NCBI RefSeq assembly: GCF_020883495.1
Contig: NZ_CP086610.1
Coordinates: forward strand, 1,593,501-1,657,500
Source of the DNA: Shinella zoogloeoides
GTDB taxonomy: Bacteria > Pseudomonadota > Alphaproteobacteria > Rhizobiales > Rhizobiaceae
Direction: 5' to 3'
DNA: 64,000 nt
Shown: piece after piece, positions 39,442 to 48,764 of the stretch
How the letters are laid out: each line of letters starts with the position of its first letter
Numbering within the stretch: the stretch's first letter is position 1
Made by a program: the position numbers and the translations under genes
Notes under the pieces: model-generated
Seen by the model: the letters and a program-made list of their open reading frames with translations, nothing else
Database searches by the model: none
What the model was told of the DNA's origin: nothing

Positions 39442-40187
39442 CACGACCCTACTGCAAGCGTGGCGGCGGGCTGCAGCCCGCCGAACCGGCGCTCCCGCAT
39501 GGCATAGCGGGAGAGCGCGGCAATGAAGGTCTCGCGCGAAAAATCGGGCCAGAACTCGGGAACGAACATCAGTTCGGCATAGGCGGCCTGCCAGAGCAGG
39601 AAATTCGAAAGCCGCTCCTCCCCGCTGGTGCGGATGACGAGATCGGGATCGGGAATGCCGGCGGTGTCGAGCGATGCGCCGATGCGTTCGGGCGTGATCG
39701 CCGAAGGGTCGAGCCGGCCGGCAGCCACTTCAGCGGCAAGCAGGCGCATGGCGCGGGCCATCTCGTCACGCGAGCCGTAGTTGAAGGCGATCACCAGGGT
39801 GATGCCGGTATTGTTCCGCGTCGTCTCCTCCGCTTCCAGCAGAAGCGGCAGGATATCGCCGGAAAGGTTCTGCCGGTCGCCGATGATGCGGATGCGCACA
39901 TTCTGCTTGTGCAACACGGCAAGATCGCGCCGGATGAAGGTCTTGAGCAGGCCCATGAGGTCGGAGACCTCGCTTTCCGGCCGGCTCCAGTTCTCCGAGG
40001 AGAAGGCGAAGAGCGTGAGATAGGAGACGCCGCATTCGCTGGCCGTCTTCACGGCCTCGCGCACGGCTTCCACGCCCTTGCGATGGCCCATGGCGCGCGG
40101 CAGGCCGCGCGCATTCGCCCAGCGCCCGTTGCCATCCATGATGATGGCGACGTGAGCCGGTACGGTGCTGGGCGAAAGCGGGTTCAT
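39441..40187 (-). CDS. uppS: Undecaprenyl diphosphate synthase
   Basis: UppS makes the C55 lipid carrier for cell-wall and O-antigen synthesis by cis-prenyl transfer. The 248-residue protein has the substrate loop [19 protein letters not shown] with the catalytic Asp, FSSENWSRP, and the C-terminal [15 protein letters not shown] and FVPEFWPDF. The ATG at 40187 matches the family start; upstream in-frame sequence overlaps the leader near frr. Confidence 0.96.
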   Translation of the reverse strand: MNPLSPSTVPAHVAIIMDGNGRWANARGLPRAMGHRKGVEAVREAVKTASECGVSYLTLFAFSSENWSRPESEVSDLMGLLKTFIRRDLAVLHKQNVRIRIIGDRQNLSGDILPLLLEAEETTRNNTGITLVIAFNYGSRDEMARAMRLLAAEVAAGRLDPSAITPERIGASLDTAGIPDPDLVIRTSGEERLSNFLLWQAAYAELMFVPEFWPDFSRETFIAALSRYAMRERRFGGLQPAATLAVGS

Positions 40188-40230
40188 GGGCAATCCGGAA
40201 AAGAGAAAATGAATGCAGGTGGCGAGAGCC

Positions 40231-40791
40231 TTATACCTGCATGATTTCCTTTTCCTTCTCGGCAAGCAAGCGATCGACGTCCAAAATCACGTCGTCCGTC
40301 ATCTTCTGCACCTTTTCCGACTGGCTGCGGCTCAGGTCCTGGCCGATATCGCCATCCTTTTCGGCTTTCTTGAGGTCGTCCATGCCGTCGCGGCGCACAT
40401 GACGGATCGCGACCTTGGCCTTTTCGGCATAGTCATGGGCGACCTTGACGAGCGACTTGCGGCGCTCTTCGTTCAGCTCCGGCAGCGGGATGCGCAGGTT
40501 CTGGCCGTCGATGATCGGGTTGAGGCCGAGATTCGATTCGCGGATGCCGCGCTCGACGGCGCCGACCATGCCCTTGTCCCAGACGGAAACCGACAGCATG
40601 CGCGGCTCGGGAACGGAAATGTTGGCGACCTGGTTCAGCGGCACGCGCGAACCGTAGGCTTCGACCTGCACCGGATCGAGCACGTTGGCCGAGGCGCGGC
40701 CCGTGCGCAGCGAGGCGATGTCGTTCTTGAACGCGTTGATCGCACCGTCCATACGGCGCTTGAGTTCTTTAAGGTCGATACCTTCACTCAT
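40231..40791 (-). CDS. frr: Ribosome recycling factor
   Basis: RRF splits post-termination ribosomes together with EF-G. The 186-residue protein starts [20 protein letters not shown]. It has the family segments [20 protein letters not shown] and [16 protein letters not shown], plus the RVSL-like helix [20 protein letters not shown]. It lies between pyrH and uppS, a nearly universal order. Confidence 0.97.
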   Translation of the reverse strand: MSEGIDLKELKRRMDGAINAFKNDIASLRTGRASANVLDPVQVEAYGSRVPLNQVANISVPEPRMLSVSVWDKGMVGAVERGIRESNLGLNPIIDGQNLRIPLPELNEERRKSLVKVAHDYAEKAKVAIRHVRRDGMDDLKKAEKDGDIGQDLSRSQSEKVQKMTDDVILDVDRLLAEKEKEIMQV

Positions 40792-40848
40792 CGGAATACT
40801 CCCGTTTTCAGTCGTGGCCGCACGCAAGACGCGTACAGGCCTCCAGAA

Positions 40849-41571
40849 TCAGTTGTCGGTTACGATGGTACCGCGTCCGCCACCGGTCAATATTTCGGCG
40901 AAACCGCCTTTTTCATGAATGGAGAACACGATGATCGGAATGGAATTTTCACGCGCCAGCGCAACGGCGGCCACATCCATGACGGCAAGGCCCTTTTCCA
41001 GCACTTCGCTGTGCGTCAGGCGGTCGAAGCGGGTGGCGGTCGGGTCCTTCTTCGGGTCGGCCGAATAGATGCCGTCGACCTGCGTGCCCTTGAAGATGGC
41101 TTCTGCTCCCATTTCGGCGGCGCGCAGCGCTGCGGCCGAGTCGGTCGTGAAGAACGGGTTGCCCGTTCCGCCTGCGAAGATCACCACGCGGCCGAGCGAG
41201 AGGTGATAGAGCGTCGCGCGCTGCGAGAAGCTCTCGCAGATTTCCGGCATGGCGATGGCCGACAGAACGACGGTGTCGATGTCGAGCTTGCGCAGCGAGG
41301 TCGCCAACGCCAGCGCGTTGATGATGGTCGCCAGCATGCCCATGTGGTCGCCGGTGACGCGGTCGCCACCCTTGGAGGCGACGGCAACGCCGCGAAAAAT
41401 GTTGCCACCGCCGACAACGACGCCGACTTCGACGCCGAGCGCGCGGGCTTCCGCGATGTCGGAGGCGATGCGGTCGGCGACGGCAACGTCGATACCGAAG
41501 CCTTGCGATCCCATCAGCGCCTCGCCCGAGGCTTTCAGCAGAACACGTTTGTAGATTGGCTTGGCAGTCAT
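40849..41571 (-). CDS. pyrH: Uridylate kinase
   Basis: PyrH phosphorylates UMP to UDP in pyrimidine synthesis. The 240-residue amino-acid-kinase-fold protein starts MTAKPIYKRVLLKASGEALM. It contains GVEVGVVVGGGNIFRG, GDHMGMLATIINALAL and FAGGTGNPFFTTDSAA. The ATG at 41571 fits the family; the open frame extends upstream but has no conserved sequence. Confidence 0.97.
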   Translation of the reverse strand: MTAKPIYKRVLLKASGEALMGSQGFGIDVAVADRIASDIAEARALGVEVGVVVGGGNIFRGVAVASKGGDRVTGDHMGMLATIINALALATSLRKLDIDTVVLSAIAMPEICESFSQRATLYHLSLGRVVIFAGGTGNPFFTTDSAAALRAAEMGAEAIFKGTQVDGIYSADPKKDPTATRFDRLTHSEVLEKGLAVMDVAAVALARENSIPIIVFSIHEKGGFAEILTGGGRGTIVTDN

Positions 41572-41702
41572 GGTCGCTCCTGAACTCGTGCGCCTGCTCG
41601 CCCGATCCCGGCCGCCGGGCGAAACCGGGGAAGGGTCCGCGCAGGGCAGCCTTGGCCGCAGAGAAATTTCGGGGCAGGCAATTCGGCAAGCCGGATACAC
41701 GA

Positions 41703-41730
41703 AGGGCGCCGCGTTGTCACGCGGCGCCCT
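41703..41730. other. Perfect 12-bp stem-loop between tsf and pyrH
   Basis: AGGGCGCCGCGT (41703-41714) and ACGCGGCGCCCT (41719-41730) form a perfect stem around a 4-base loop. On the transcribed minus strand no T tract follows, so it is more likely a partial terminator or an RNA-processing or stability hairpin than a full stop. Confidence 0.6.
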
Positions 41731-41757
41731 CACCTTTTCCCAAACGGGATTAAGGAA

Positions 41758-42684
41758 TCAGCCCTTGGCGGCTGCGGCAACTTCAGCAGCGAAGTCCGTC
41801 TCTTCCTTCTCGACGCCTTCGCCGAGCAGGAGGCGGGCCATGCCCGTGACTTCGATCGGCGCGCCGACGGCCTTTTCAGCTTCCTTGACGGCAGCGCCGA
41901 CGGTCAGGTCGGGGTTCATGACGAAGGCCTGCGACAGCAGGGCGACTTCTTCGAAGAACTTGCGCATGCGGCCTTCAACCATCTTTTCGATGATGTTGTC
42001 CGGCTTGCCGGAAGCGCGCGACTGCTCGATGAAGACGTTGCGCTCGCGTTCAGCGACCGTGGCGTCGACTTCTTCGGCGCGGATGGCGAGCGGAGCCGTT
42101 GCAGCGATGTGCATGGCAACCTGGCGGCCGATGGCGTTCAGGGCTTCCTTGTCGCCGGTCGACTTCAGCGCGACGAGAACGCCGAGCTTGCCGAGGCCGT
42201 CAGCAGCGGCATTGTGGATGTAGGTCGCGACGACGCCGTCTTCGACCGACAGGGCAGCCGAACGACGCAGGTTCATGTTCTCGCCGATGGTGGCGACAGC
42301 ATCCTTGATGGAGTCGGTGACCGACTTGCCGGTTGCCGGGTAGATGGCGGCGCCAACGGCTTCAACGGTGCCGTCGGTGGTGAGCGCCACTTCGGCAATG
42401 CCGCGAACCATGCCCTGGAAGGCGTCGTTGCGGGCAACGAAGTCGGTTTCGGAGTTGACTTCGACGACGACGGCCTTGGTGCCGGCGCTTGCAACGCCGA
42501 TGAGGCCTTCGGCAGCCGTGCGGCCCGACTTCTTGTCGGCCTTGGCGATGCCCTTGGCGCGCAGCCAGTCGATTGCCGCTTCGATGTCGCCGTTGTTTTC
42601 AGCCAGCGCCTTCTTGCAGTCCATCATGCCTGCGCCGGACTTTTCGCGCAGTTCCTTCACCAGTGCAGCGGTGATTTCAGCCAT
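41758..42684 (-). CDS. tsf: Elongation factor Ts
   Basis: EF-Ts regenerates EF-Tu-GTP. The 308-residue protein begins [20 protein letters not shown], with the UBA-like domain and [20 protein letters not shown]. The conserved [13 protein letters not shown] follows. The length is typical of alphaproteobacteria. It is 240 bases downstream of rpsB with a hairpin in between. Confidence 0.98.
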   Translation of the reverse strand: MAEITAALVKELREKSGAGMMDCKKALAENNGDIEAAIDWLRAKGIAKADKKSGRTAAEGLIGVASAGTKAVVVEVNSETDFVARNDAFQGMVRGIAEVALTTDGTVEAVGAAIYPATGKSVTDSIKDAVATIGENMNLRRSAALSVEDGVVATYIHNAAADGLGKLGVLVALKSTGDKEALNAIGRQVAMHIAATAPLAIRAEEVDATVAERERNVFIEQSRASGKPDNIIEKMVEGRMRKFFEEVALLSQAFVMNPDLTVGAAVKEAEKAVGAPIEVTGMARLLLGEGVEKEETDFAAEVAAAAKG

Positions 42685-42852
42685 TGTGAGCCTCTTGTCG
42701 GTTCTTGTTGCGTGCCGCCGGAAAACCTCGGCGAACTCAAGGTTTTGGGAACGAATGTACCCGGAAGTATGACAGGGTGATGAAGACCACCCCGGCCTGT
42801 CGCCTCAACCGTGACCGCATGGGTCGCGGGCAGACAGGATCTTTAAACGAGC

Positions 42853-42881
42853 CGAGGCCAGGGATCGTCTCTCTGGCCTCG
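42853..42881. other. Stem-loop between rpsB and tsf
   Basis: CGAGGCCAG (42853-42861) pairs with CTGGCCTCG (42873-42881) over an 11-base loop in the 240-base gap between the two genes. Only a short T run follows on the minus strand, so it may act as a partial attenuator that sets the ratio of S2 to EF-Ts. Confidence 0.5.
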
Positions 42882-42924
42882 ACAAGATGGAAAAGCAGGA
42901 GCAAAACTCGCTCCGGCTTAAACC

Positions 42925-43686
42925 TTATGCTTCGCCTTCGAGAGCCGGCTCGACCGGGGCTTCAGCGGAAGCGCCGAGGTCGCGGCCCGAAGCGCCCTGC
43001 TGGCGCGCGATGCCGTCGATGGCAGCGCGGGCGATCAGGTCGCAGTAGAGCGAGATGGCGCGCGAGGCGTCGTCGTTGCCGGGGATCGGGAAGTCGATCG
43101 GGTCCGGATCGCAATTGGAGTCGATGATGGCGACGACCGGGATGCCGAGACGCTTGGCTTCCTGGATCGCGATCGATTCCTTATTGGTGTCGATGATGAA
43201 CATCAGGTCCGGGGTGCCGCCCATGTCGCGGATACCGCCGAGAGCCTTTTCAAGCTTCTCGCGCTCGCGCTCGAGGGTGAGGCGTTCCTTCTTGGAATAG
43301 CCGGAGCCTTCCGAGGAAAGGATCTCGTCGAGCTTGCGCAGGCGCTGGATCGAGTTGGAGATCGTCTTCCAGTTCGTCAGCATGCCGCCGAGCCAGCGCG
43401 AGTTGACGTAGTACTGGGCCGAACGCTTGGCAGCGTCAGCGATGATGTCGGAAGCCTGACGCTTCGTGCCGACGAACAGAACGCGGCCACCGCCGGCGAC
43501 GGTGTCGGACACGACCTGAAGGGCGCGCGACAGCAGCGGAACGGTCTGTGCCAGGTCGATGATGTGAACGTTGTTGCGGTCGCCGAAGATGTACGGCTTC
43601 ATCTTCGGGTTCCAGCGGTGGGTCTGGTGGCCGAAGTGAACGCCGGCTTCCAGAAGCTGGCGCATAGAGAAATCGGGCAATGCCAT
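42925..43686 (-). CDS. rpsB: 30S ribosomal protein S2
   Basis: S2 is a late-assembling protein of the 30S head. The 253-residue product begins [20 protein letters not shown] and contains [45 protein letters not shown] and an acidic Ala-Glu-rich tail. AAAAGGA precedes the ATG by about 9 bases. A 177-base leader separates it from the EipB gene on the same strand; the rpsB promoter should lie there. Confidence 0.98.
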   Translation of the reverse strand: MALPDFSMRQLLEAGVHFGHQTHRWNPKMKPYIFGDRNNVHIIDLAQTVPLLSRALQVVSDTVAGGGRVLFVGTKRQASDIIADAAKRSAQYYVNSRWLGGMLTNWKTISNSIQRLRKLDEILSSEGSGYSKKERLTLEREREKLEKALGGIRDMGGTPDLMFIIDTNKESIAIQEAKRLGIPVVAIIDSNCDPDPIDFPIPGNDDASRAISLYCDLIARAAIDGIARQQGASGRDLGASAEAPVEPALEGEA

Positions 43687-43863
43687 GCCTAGTTATCCTT
43701 TTCCGGTTGAACCTCCGCAAGGCGAACAGCACTTCCTTCGGAAATGCCACCGGGCGGAACAGCCCGGATTTCTCCCGGACGATCCCATGCCTCACGTGTG
43801 GAATGAGCGGCCCTTTAACCGCAGTTTCCCGGCAAATCAAGGGCAACAGGGTAAAAAAGTGCC

Positions 43864-44691
43864 TTACTTGCACTCCGACTGCTTGAGCAGCTCCAGTTTT
43901 GCGAGCTTGCCGCTCAGCACGAAATCGCCGTAGTCCATGGTGAGATCGCGGGTGATGCCGTTCTCGTAGAGCTTGAAGGACATGCGGTAGACCGGCAGCG
44001 CATCGCCCTCGCCCGCATCGTTGTAATAGGCGATGGAGACCGGCCAGAAGCCCTGCCTGGCGAAATCGCCCGCCTTGTCGGCATCCACGTCGCCGGCCTT
44101 CGGCATCTCCTTCTTGCCGACGACGGTCGTCGTCATCAGCGTCTTGTCGCCCGAATCCGAGCCGTCGAAAATGCGTGATTCGAAGAAGTGCTCGCCCTTC
44201 TTCGCGCGTGCGATAACCTCCAGCATGTGCTCGGTCGGAAAGCCGCTCGCCGCCAGTTCCACCTTGCGCGTGTCCGGCGAGGTCAGGTCGACGCTGACGC
44301 CTTCCTTGCCCTCATGGGCGGAGCCGCGCACTTCCTTGTCGAGCTTCTCGTCGGTGAAGGAGCGGGTGAGGAAGCGGAAATTGCCGTTCTTCAGGTCCTC
44401 GTAGGTCGTCGTCTGCTGGTCGGTCAGCTTCGTCTCTTCGCCGGTATTGACCTGCGTGACGAAGCGGAAGCTCACCGTATAGCCGTCGCAGGGGCTGCCG
44501 TTGAACTCGTAGACCATGCGGCCGTACATGCCGGCGATACCGGAACGCTCGCTCGCATCCTTCAGCTTGAGGTCGTAGACGGCGCGGTGCGGCGCAAGCC
44601 CGCTCGCCGGGTTGGCAAAAGCGCTGGTAACGCCGCTGCCGGCGAAGCATGCCCCGGCCAGAAGGGCCGCGACAAAGGCTGAACGAAACAT
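43864..44691 (-). CDS. EipB-family periplasmic cell-envelope integrity protein (DUF1849)
   Basis: The 275-residue protein has a signal peptide (MFRSAFVAALLAGACFAGSG, cleavage near AFA-NP). A mature domain follows with APHRAVYDLKLKDASERSGI, GRMVYEFNGSPCDGYTVSFR and a C-terminal QSECK. Cys68 and Cys274 match the two cysteines that form a disulfide in Brucella EipB, a spiral beta-protein needed for envelope integrity. The start at 44691 places the signal peptide at the N-terminus. It diverges from ridA. Confidence 0.82.
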   Translation of the reverse strand: MFRSAFVAALLAGACFAGSGVTSAFANPASGLAPHRAVYDLKLKDASERSGIAGMYGRMVYEFNGSPCDGYTVSFRFVTQVNTGEETKLTDQQTTTYEDLKNGNFRFLTRSFTDEKLDKEVRGSAHEGKEGVSVDLTSPDTRKVELAASGFPTEHMLEVIARAKKGEHFFESRIFDGSDSGDKTLMTTTVVGKKEMPKAGDVDADKAGDFARQGFWPVSIAYYNDAGEGDALPVYRMSFKLYENGITRDLTMDYGDFVLSGKLAKLELLKQSECK

Positions 44692-44809
44692 CCGTTTCCT
44701 CCTGTCGAATCCGGTGGCGATGTTATATGAACTCTTTCGGCAAAAGCGAGGCAATATCCGCGCCTTGCCGCATTCATTTCCAATCGTGCAGCCGAGCATG
44801 GAGACCGCA

Positions 44810-45274
44810 ATGTCCGCTGAAATCGAAAAACGCGTCAAGGAACTGGGCTACGACATTCCCGTTGCGGCGGCGCCCGCCGCCAATTACGTGCCCTTCGTGA
44901 TCAGCGGCAACATGCTTCACATTTCCGGCCAGTTGCCGATGCAGGACGGCAAGCTCGCCTATACCGGCCATCTCGGCGGGAATGTAGACGTCGCCGGTGG
45001 CCAGAAGGCGGCGGAACTGTGCGCTCTCGGACTTCTCGCACAGGCCAAGGCCGCGCTCGGCGATCTCTCCCGTATCAAGCGCATCGTCAAGATCAACGGC
45101 TTCGTCGCCTCCACGCCCGATTTCGTCGAACAGCACCTCGTCCTCAACGGCGCGTCCAACTTCCTCGTCGGCGCGCTGGGCGATGCCGGCAAGCATGCCC
45201 GCGCCGCCGTCGGCATGGCTTCGCTTCCGCTCAACGCCGCCGTCGAGATCGACGCCATCATGGAAATCGCCTGA
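44810..45274 (+). CDS. RidA-family protein (enamine/imine deaminase-like)
   Basis: The 154-residue protein begins MSAEIEKRVKELGYDIPVAA and contains NYVPFVISGNMLHISGQLP and RIKRIVKINGFVASTPDF. This places it in the longer YjgF/YER057c/UK114 subgroup. Whether it has the catalytic Arg of true RidA is uncertain, since this subgroup often lacks it. The ATG at 44810 has GGAG 6 bases upstream; an ATG at 44798 would add four residues. Its stop codon overlaps the next start by 1 base. Confidence 0.82.
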   Translation: MSAEIEKRVKELGYDIPVAAAPAANYVPFVISGNMLHISGQLPMQDGKLAYTGHLGGNVDVAGGQKAAELCALGLLAQAKAALGDLSRIKRIVKINGFVASTPDFVEQHLVLNGASNFLVGALGDAGKHARAAVGMASLPLNAAVEIDAIMEIA

Positions 45275-45999
45275 TGCACAAGTTCAACTGGCTGACCGAA
45301 CGGCCGATCGCCCATCGCGGCTATCACGACCTCAACCGGGCCGTCTGGGAAAACACGCTCTCCGCCTTCGCCCGCGCGGCCGATGCGGGCTTTGCCATCG
45401 AATGCGACCTGCAATATTCGGCCGACGCCATTCCGGTCGTCTTCCATGACGACGACCTGAAGCGCCTCTGCGGCATCGAGGGGGACGTGCGCCAGCGCAC
45501 CGCCGCCGAACTCGGCCTGCTGACCATCGGCGGCACCGCGGACCGTATCCCCACGCTGCGCCAGCTCCTCGACCTCGTGAAAGGCCGTGTGCCCCTCGTG
45601 ATCGAGCTGAAGGGCCGCAAGGGCGACGATGACGGTTTCGCCATGGCCGTGCTCGACGCCATCGAGAGCTACGAAGGCGCCATCGCGCTGATGAGCTTCG
45701 ACCATTGGCTGCTGAAGGACCTCAAGGAGATCGGCACCAGCCGCCCCCTCGGCCTGACGGCGGAAGGCGCGCGCCCGGAAAACTTCGCTGTTCACGAGGA
45801 GGCGATGCAGCTCGGCCTCGATTTCGTTTCCTATTATTACGGCCATCTGCCGAACAGCTTCATCAGCCGCCAGCGCGACCTTGGAAAGCAGATCATCACC
45901 TGGACCGTTCGCGACGACGAAGCGCGCACGATCACGGCCAACAATGCGGACCAGATGACCTTCGAGGGCTTCGATCCCCGCGAGCCGTTGACTGCCTGA
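45274..45999 (+). CDS. Glycerophosphodiester phosphodiesterase family protein
   Basis: The 241-residue TIM-barrel enzyme has the GDPD signature IAHRGYHDLNRAVWENTLSA (catalytic HRG and E-N-T). It also has FAIECDLQYSADAIPVVFHD, PLVIELKG and the closing KQIITWTVRDDEARTI. It probably hydrolyses glycerophosphodiesters from phospholipid turnover to sn-glycerol-3-phosphate. There is no signal peptide, so it is cytoplasmic. It is coupled to ridA (TGATG) and lies 3 bases before the next gene. Confidence 0.9.
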   Translation: MHKFNWLTERPIAHRGYHDLNRAVWENTLSAFARAADAGFAIECDLQYSADAIPVVFHDDDLKRLCGIEGDVRQRTAAELGLLTIGGTADRIPTLRQLLDLVKGRVPLVIELKGRKGDDDGFAMAVLDAIESYEGAIALMSFDHWLLKDLKEIGTSRPLGLTAEGARPENFAVHEEAMQLGLDFVSYYYGHLPNSFISRQRDLGKQIITWTVRDDEARTITANNADQMTFEGFDPREPLTA

Positions 46000-46002
46000 C
46001 CC

Positions 46003-47187
46003 ATGGCGGAGGCGGTGCGCATCCGTGTCGAAACGAGCTTCGCCGATATTCCGGCGCAGGACTGGGGGCGCCTTGCCGGCGCCTCCCGGGACGATACCGG
46101 AACGCCCTACAACCCCTTCGTCAGCCACGCCTTTCTCTCCTCGCTGGAGGAATCGGGCTGCGCCATCGCCGAGACAGGCTGGCTCGGCCAGCACCTGCTG
46201 CTCGAGGATGAGGGCGGCAATCTGCTCGGCGCCCTGCCCGCCTATCTGAAGAACCACAGCCAGGGCGAATATGTCTTCGACCACGGCTGGGCCGACGCCT
46301 TCGAGCGAGCCGGCGGGCGCTATTACCCGAAGCTGCAGGCATCCATTCCCTTCACGCCCGCAACCGGCCCGCGCCTCCTGCATCGCATCGGCCAGCCTGT
46401 CATCGAAACGCAGGCCGGGCTTGCCGAAGGCTTCAAGGAACTCTGCCGCCGGCATGGCGCATCCTCCGCGCATGCGACCTTCGTGCCGGAGCAGGAAATG
46501 CCGGTCTTCGAGGCCGCCGGCTACTTGCACCGCACGGACCAGCAGTTCCACTTCCTCAATGCCGGCTACGGCTCGCATGACGATTTTCTCGAAACGCTCG
46601 CCTCCCGCAAGCGCAAGGCGCTGAAGAAGGAGCGCCGGGCCGCGCTGGAACACGGCATCGAGATCGACTGGCTGACCGGCAAGGACCTGACGGAGGCCGT
46701 CTGGGACCAGTTTTTCACCTTCTACATGGACACCGGCAGCCGCAAATGGGGCCGGCCCTATCTCAACCGCACGTTCTACAGCCTGATCGGCGAGCGCATG
46801 GCCGACGACATCCTGCTCGTCATGGCCAGACGCGAGGGCCGCTACATCGCCGGCGCGATCAACTTCATCGGCGGCGACGCGCTCTTCGGCCGCCACTGGG
46901 GCTGCATCGAGGACCATCCCTTCCTGCATTTCGAGGTCTGCTACCATCAGGCCATCGATTTCGCCATCGAGAAGGGCCTTGCCCGCGTCGAGGCCGGGGC
47001 GCAGGGTGAGCACAAGCTGGCGCGCGGCTACCTGCCCGTCACCACCCATTCCGCCCATTACATCGCCCATGCCGGCCTGCGCCGCGCCGTCGCCGATTAT
47101 CTCGAGCGCGAGCGCCGCGACGTCGAGGAGATGGGCGAATACCTTGCCGACCACGGCCCCTTCCGCCGGGGCGAACACCAAGACTGA
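46003..47187 (+). CDS. FemAB-like GNAT acetyltransferase (PF04339 type)
   Basis: This 394-residue protein has two GNAT-like halves, as in the PF04339 family once called peptidoglycan-biosynthesis-like. Recognisable segments include NPFVSHAFLSSLEESGCA, FDHGWADAFERAGGRYYPKL, SRKRKALKKERR, GRHWGCIEDHPFLHFEVCYH and RVEAGAQGEHKLARGY. The substrate is unknown. It follows the GDPD gene by 3 bases and precedes the HIT gene by 17, so all four form one operon. Confidence 0.82.
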   Translation: MAEAVRIRVETSFADIPAQDWGRLAGASRDDTGTPYNPFVSHAFLSSLEESGCAIAETGWLGQHLLLEDEGGNLLGALPAYLKNHSQGEYVFDHGWADAFERAGGRYYPKLQASIPFTPATGPRLLHRIGQPVIETQAGLAEGFKELCRRHGASSAHATFVPEQEMPVFEAAGYLHRTDQQFHFLNAGYGSHDDFLETLASRKRKALKKERRAALEHGIEIDWLTGKDLTEAVWDQFFTFYMDTGSRKWGRPYLNRTFYSLIGERMADDILLVMARREGRYIAGAINFIGGDALFGRHWGCIEDHPFLHFEVCYHQAIDFAIEKGLARVEAGAQGEHKLARGYLPVTTHSAHYIAHAGLRRAVADYLERERRDVEEMGEYLADHGPFRRGEHQD

Positions 47188-47204
47188 AACATCGGGAGAC
47201 CCGT

Positions 47205-47627
47205 ATGACCGTCTATGACACCAACAACATCTTCGCAAAAATCCTGCGCGGCGAAATCCCTTCGCACCGCGTCTACGAGGACGAACACGCCGTCGCCTTC
47301 ATGGATGTGATGCCGCAGGCGAACGGCCATACGCTGGTCATCCCGAAAGCTCCGTCGCGCAACATCCTCGATGCCGACCCGGAAACGCTCGCCCGCCTGA
47401 TGCCGGTCGTGCAGAAGGTGGCGGTCGCGGCCAAGGAAGCCTTCGAGGCCGATGGCGTCACCGTCATCCAGTTCAACGAACCGGCCGCCGGCCAGACGGT
47501 CTACCACCTGCATTTCCACGTCATCCCGCGCGTCGAGGGGCTGCCGCTGAAGCCGCATTCCGGTACGATGGAAGATCAGGGCGTGCTTGCCGCCAATGCG
47601 GAAAAGCTGCGCAAGGCGCTCAGCTAG
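47205..47627 (+). CDS. HIT-family nucleotide hydrolase or transferase
   Basis: The 140-residue histidine-triad protein begins MTVYDTNNIFAKILRGEIPS. It ends with the HIT motif HLHFHVIP (His-x-His-x-His), preceded by NEPAAGQTVYHLHFH. Such Hint-branch proteins hydrolyse AMP-lysine or adenylated intermediates. It is the last gene of the ridA operon and overlaps the convergent azlD by 8 bases. Confidence 0.93.
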   Translation: MTVYDTNNIFAKILRGEIPSHRVYEDEHAVAFMDVMPQANGHTLVIPKAPSRNILDADPETLARLMPVVQKVAVAAKEAFEADGVTVIQFNEPAAGQTVYHLHFHVIPRVEGLPLKPHSGTMEDQGVLAANAEKLRKALS

Positions 47628-47967
47628 CGCCGAAAACGGCAAGTCCCGCGGCCAGGAACGCCATGGCCGCGGCGATGCCGAGGATTTGCCGGAAGCGCCC
47701 GCCGAAAAAGAAACACAGCGCCCCGAAAACGACCGCCCCAAGCCGCAGCCAGAGCGGCGAGGTCTCCAGCGTCCCCGTCGGGAAGAAGATCATCTTGGCG
47801 ATGACCGCCGCCACCAGCGCCGTGGCGACCGCCCTCACCCAGTTCAGCAGTTCGGACCGCTCATCGATGCGGTTGCCGGCCAGCACGCCGGCCCAGCGCC
47901 AGAAATCCGTCGCCAGCCAGCCGGCGACGGCGATGTAGATATAGGGCCAGAAGCCATCGAAACTCAT
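47620..47967 (-). CDS. AzlD-family branched-chain amino acid exporter subunit
   Basis: This 115-residue protein has four hydrophobic helices and begins MSFDGFWPYIYIAVAGWLAT. The pattern fits AzlD, the small partner of AzlC in branched-chain amino acid export. It overlaps azlC by 4 bases, confirming the pair. Confidence 0.82.
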   Translation of the reverse strand: MSFDGFWPYIYIAVAGWLATDFWRWAGVLAGNRIDERSELLNWVRAVATALVAAVIAKMIFFPTGTLETSPLWLRLGAVVFGALCFFFGGRFRQILGIAAAMAFLAAGLAVFGAS

Positions 47968-48698
47968 CGGCGCACCTCCCGCAAGCGCAGGACGCGCTCA
48001 CCCCACCAGGCCAATGTACCGCCGATCACGCCGGCCAGAAGAATATCGTATTGCGGCGCGATCACCGCGAAGAGCCAGCCGAGCGCAAGGCCGATGCCGA
48101 GCGCGAAATAGATCACGCGATGGCGGGCGGAAATCCAGATCGAGGTGAGGAAATAGACCGGCGTCAGGAAGAACAGGCAGCCCGAGACGATCGGTGGAAA
48201 CTCCGAAACCGCGCCATAGACGAGACCGACAAGCGCGATGTTGATGCTCGTCAGCGTAATGCCGAAGCCGGCGAAAAAGGCAACGCGCCCATAACGCGGC
48301 ACATCCCGCACCCGCTCCATGGCGAAGACCCAGGCCGTGATGGCGACGAAATGCGAGATGACCAGCAGCAGCCAGGTCGGCGTGCGGCGGTCGCGGATTT
48401 CCGGCACCAGCGCCGCGACCATCGGCATCATGCGTACGGAGGAGAGCGTCACGGCGATGAAGGCGGCGGCGATATGCGCTCCCGACAGCATGGAGCCGAC
48501 AAGGATCACCTTGGCGGGCAGCGCCCAGACGATACCCGTCATGAACATAACCTGCCCCACGGGAATCTTCGCCTCCGCCGTGAAGGCGGCGAAACCGACG
48601 AAGGAAAGCATCAGGATGATGGCCGGCAGGCTGAAAAGGCCGCGCATGCCGAGAAGGAACCAATGGATCTGCGAATGGGGTTCCGGCTCGGCGGTCAT
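47964..48698 (-). CDS. AzlC-family branched-chain amino acid exporter subunit
   Basis: The roughly 244-residue, multi-helix protein has the AzlC features FVGFAAFTAEAKIPVGQVMF, GAHIAAAFIAVTLSSVRMMP and FFLTPVYFLTSIW. With AzlD it forms a two-component exporter of Leu, Ile and Val or analogues. The ATG at 48698 is favoured by GAG six bases upstream; in-frame TTG at 48716 and ATG at 48704 are alternatives. It lies just past the clpA terminator, so its own promoter or read-through must drive it. Confidence 0.85.
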   Translation of the reverse strand: MTAEPEPHSQIHWFLLGMRGLFSLPAIILMLSFVGFAAFTAEAKIPVGQVMFMTGIVWALPAKVILVGSMLSGAHIAAAFIAVTLSSVRMMPMVAALVPEIRDRRTPTWLLLVISHFVAITAWVFAMERVRDVPRYGRVAFFAGFGITLTSINIALVGLVYGAVSEFPPIVSGCLFFLTPVYFLTSIWISARHRVIYFALGIGLALGWLFAVIAPQYDILLAGVIGGTLAWWGERVLRLREVRR

Positions 48699-48714
48699 GA
48701 ACATCTCTTGCGAC

Positions 48715-48744
48715 AAAAGAAAGCCGGGCAGTCTCCTGCCCGGC
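48715..48744 (-). terminator. Terminator after clpA
   Basis: On the minus strand GCCGGGCAG and CTGCCCGGC form a 9-bp stem with a 4-base loop (48723-48744), followed by TTTCTTTT. It stands about 20 bases after the clpA stop codon. Confidence 0.8.
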
Positions 48745-48764
48745 CGGTATGATGCATAAAGCCG

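Noticed and set aside
44959..47238. Minus-strand open frame of 759 codons over the ridA-GDPD-GNAT genes
   Set aside because: The plus-strand genes have catalytic motifs, coupled starts and a conserved order; the antisense frame has none.
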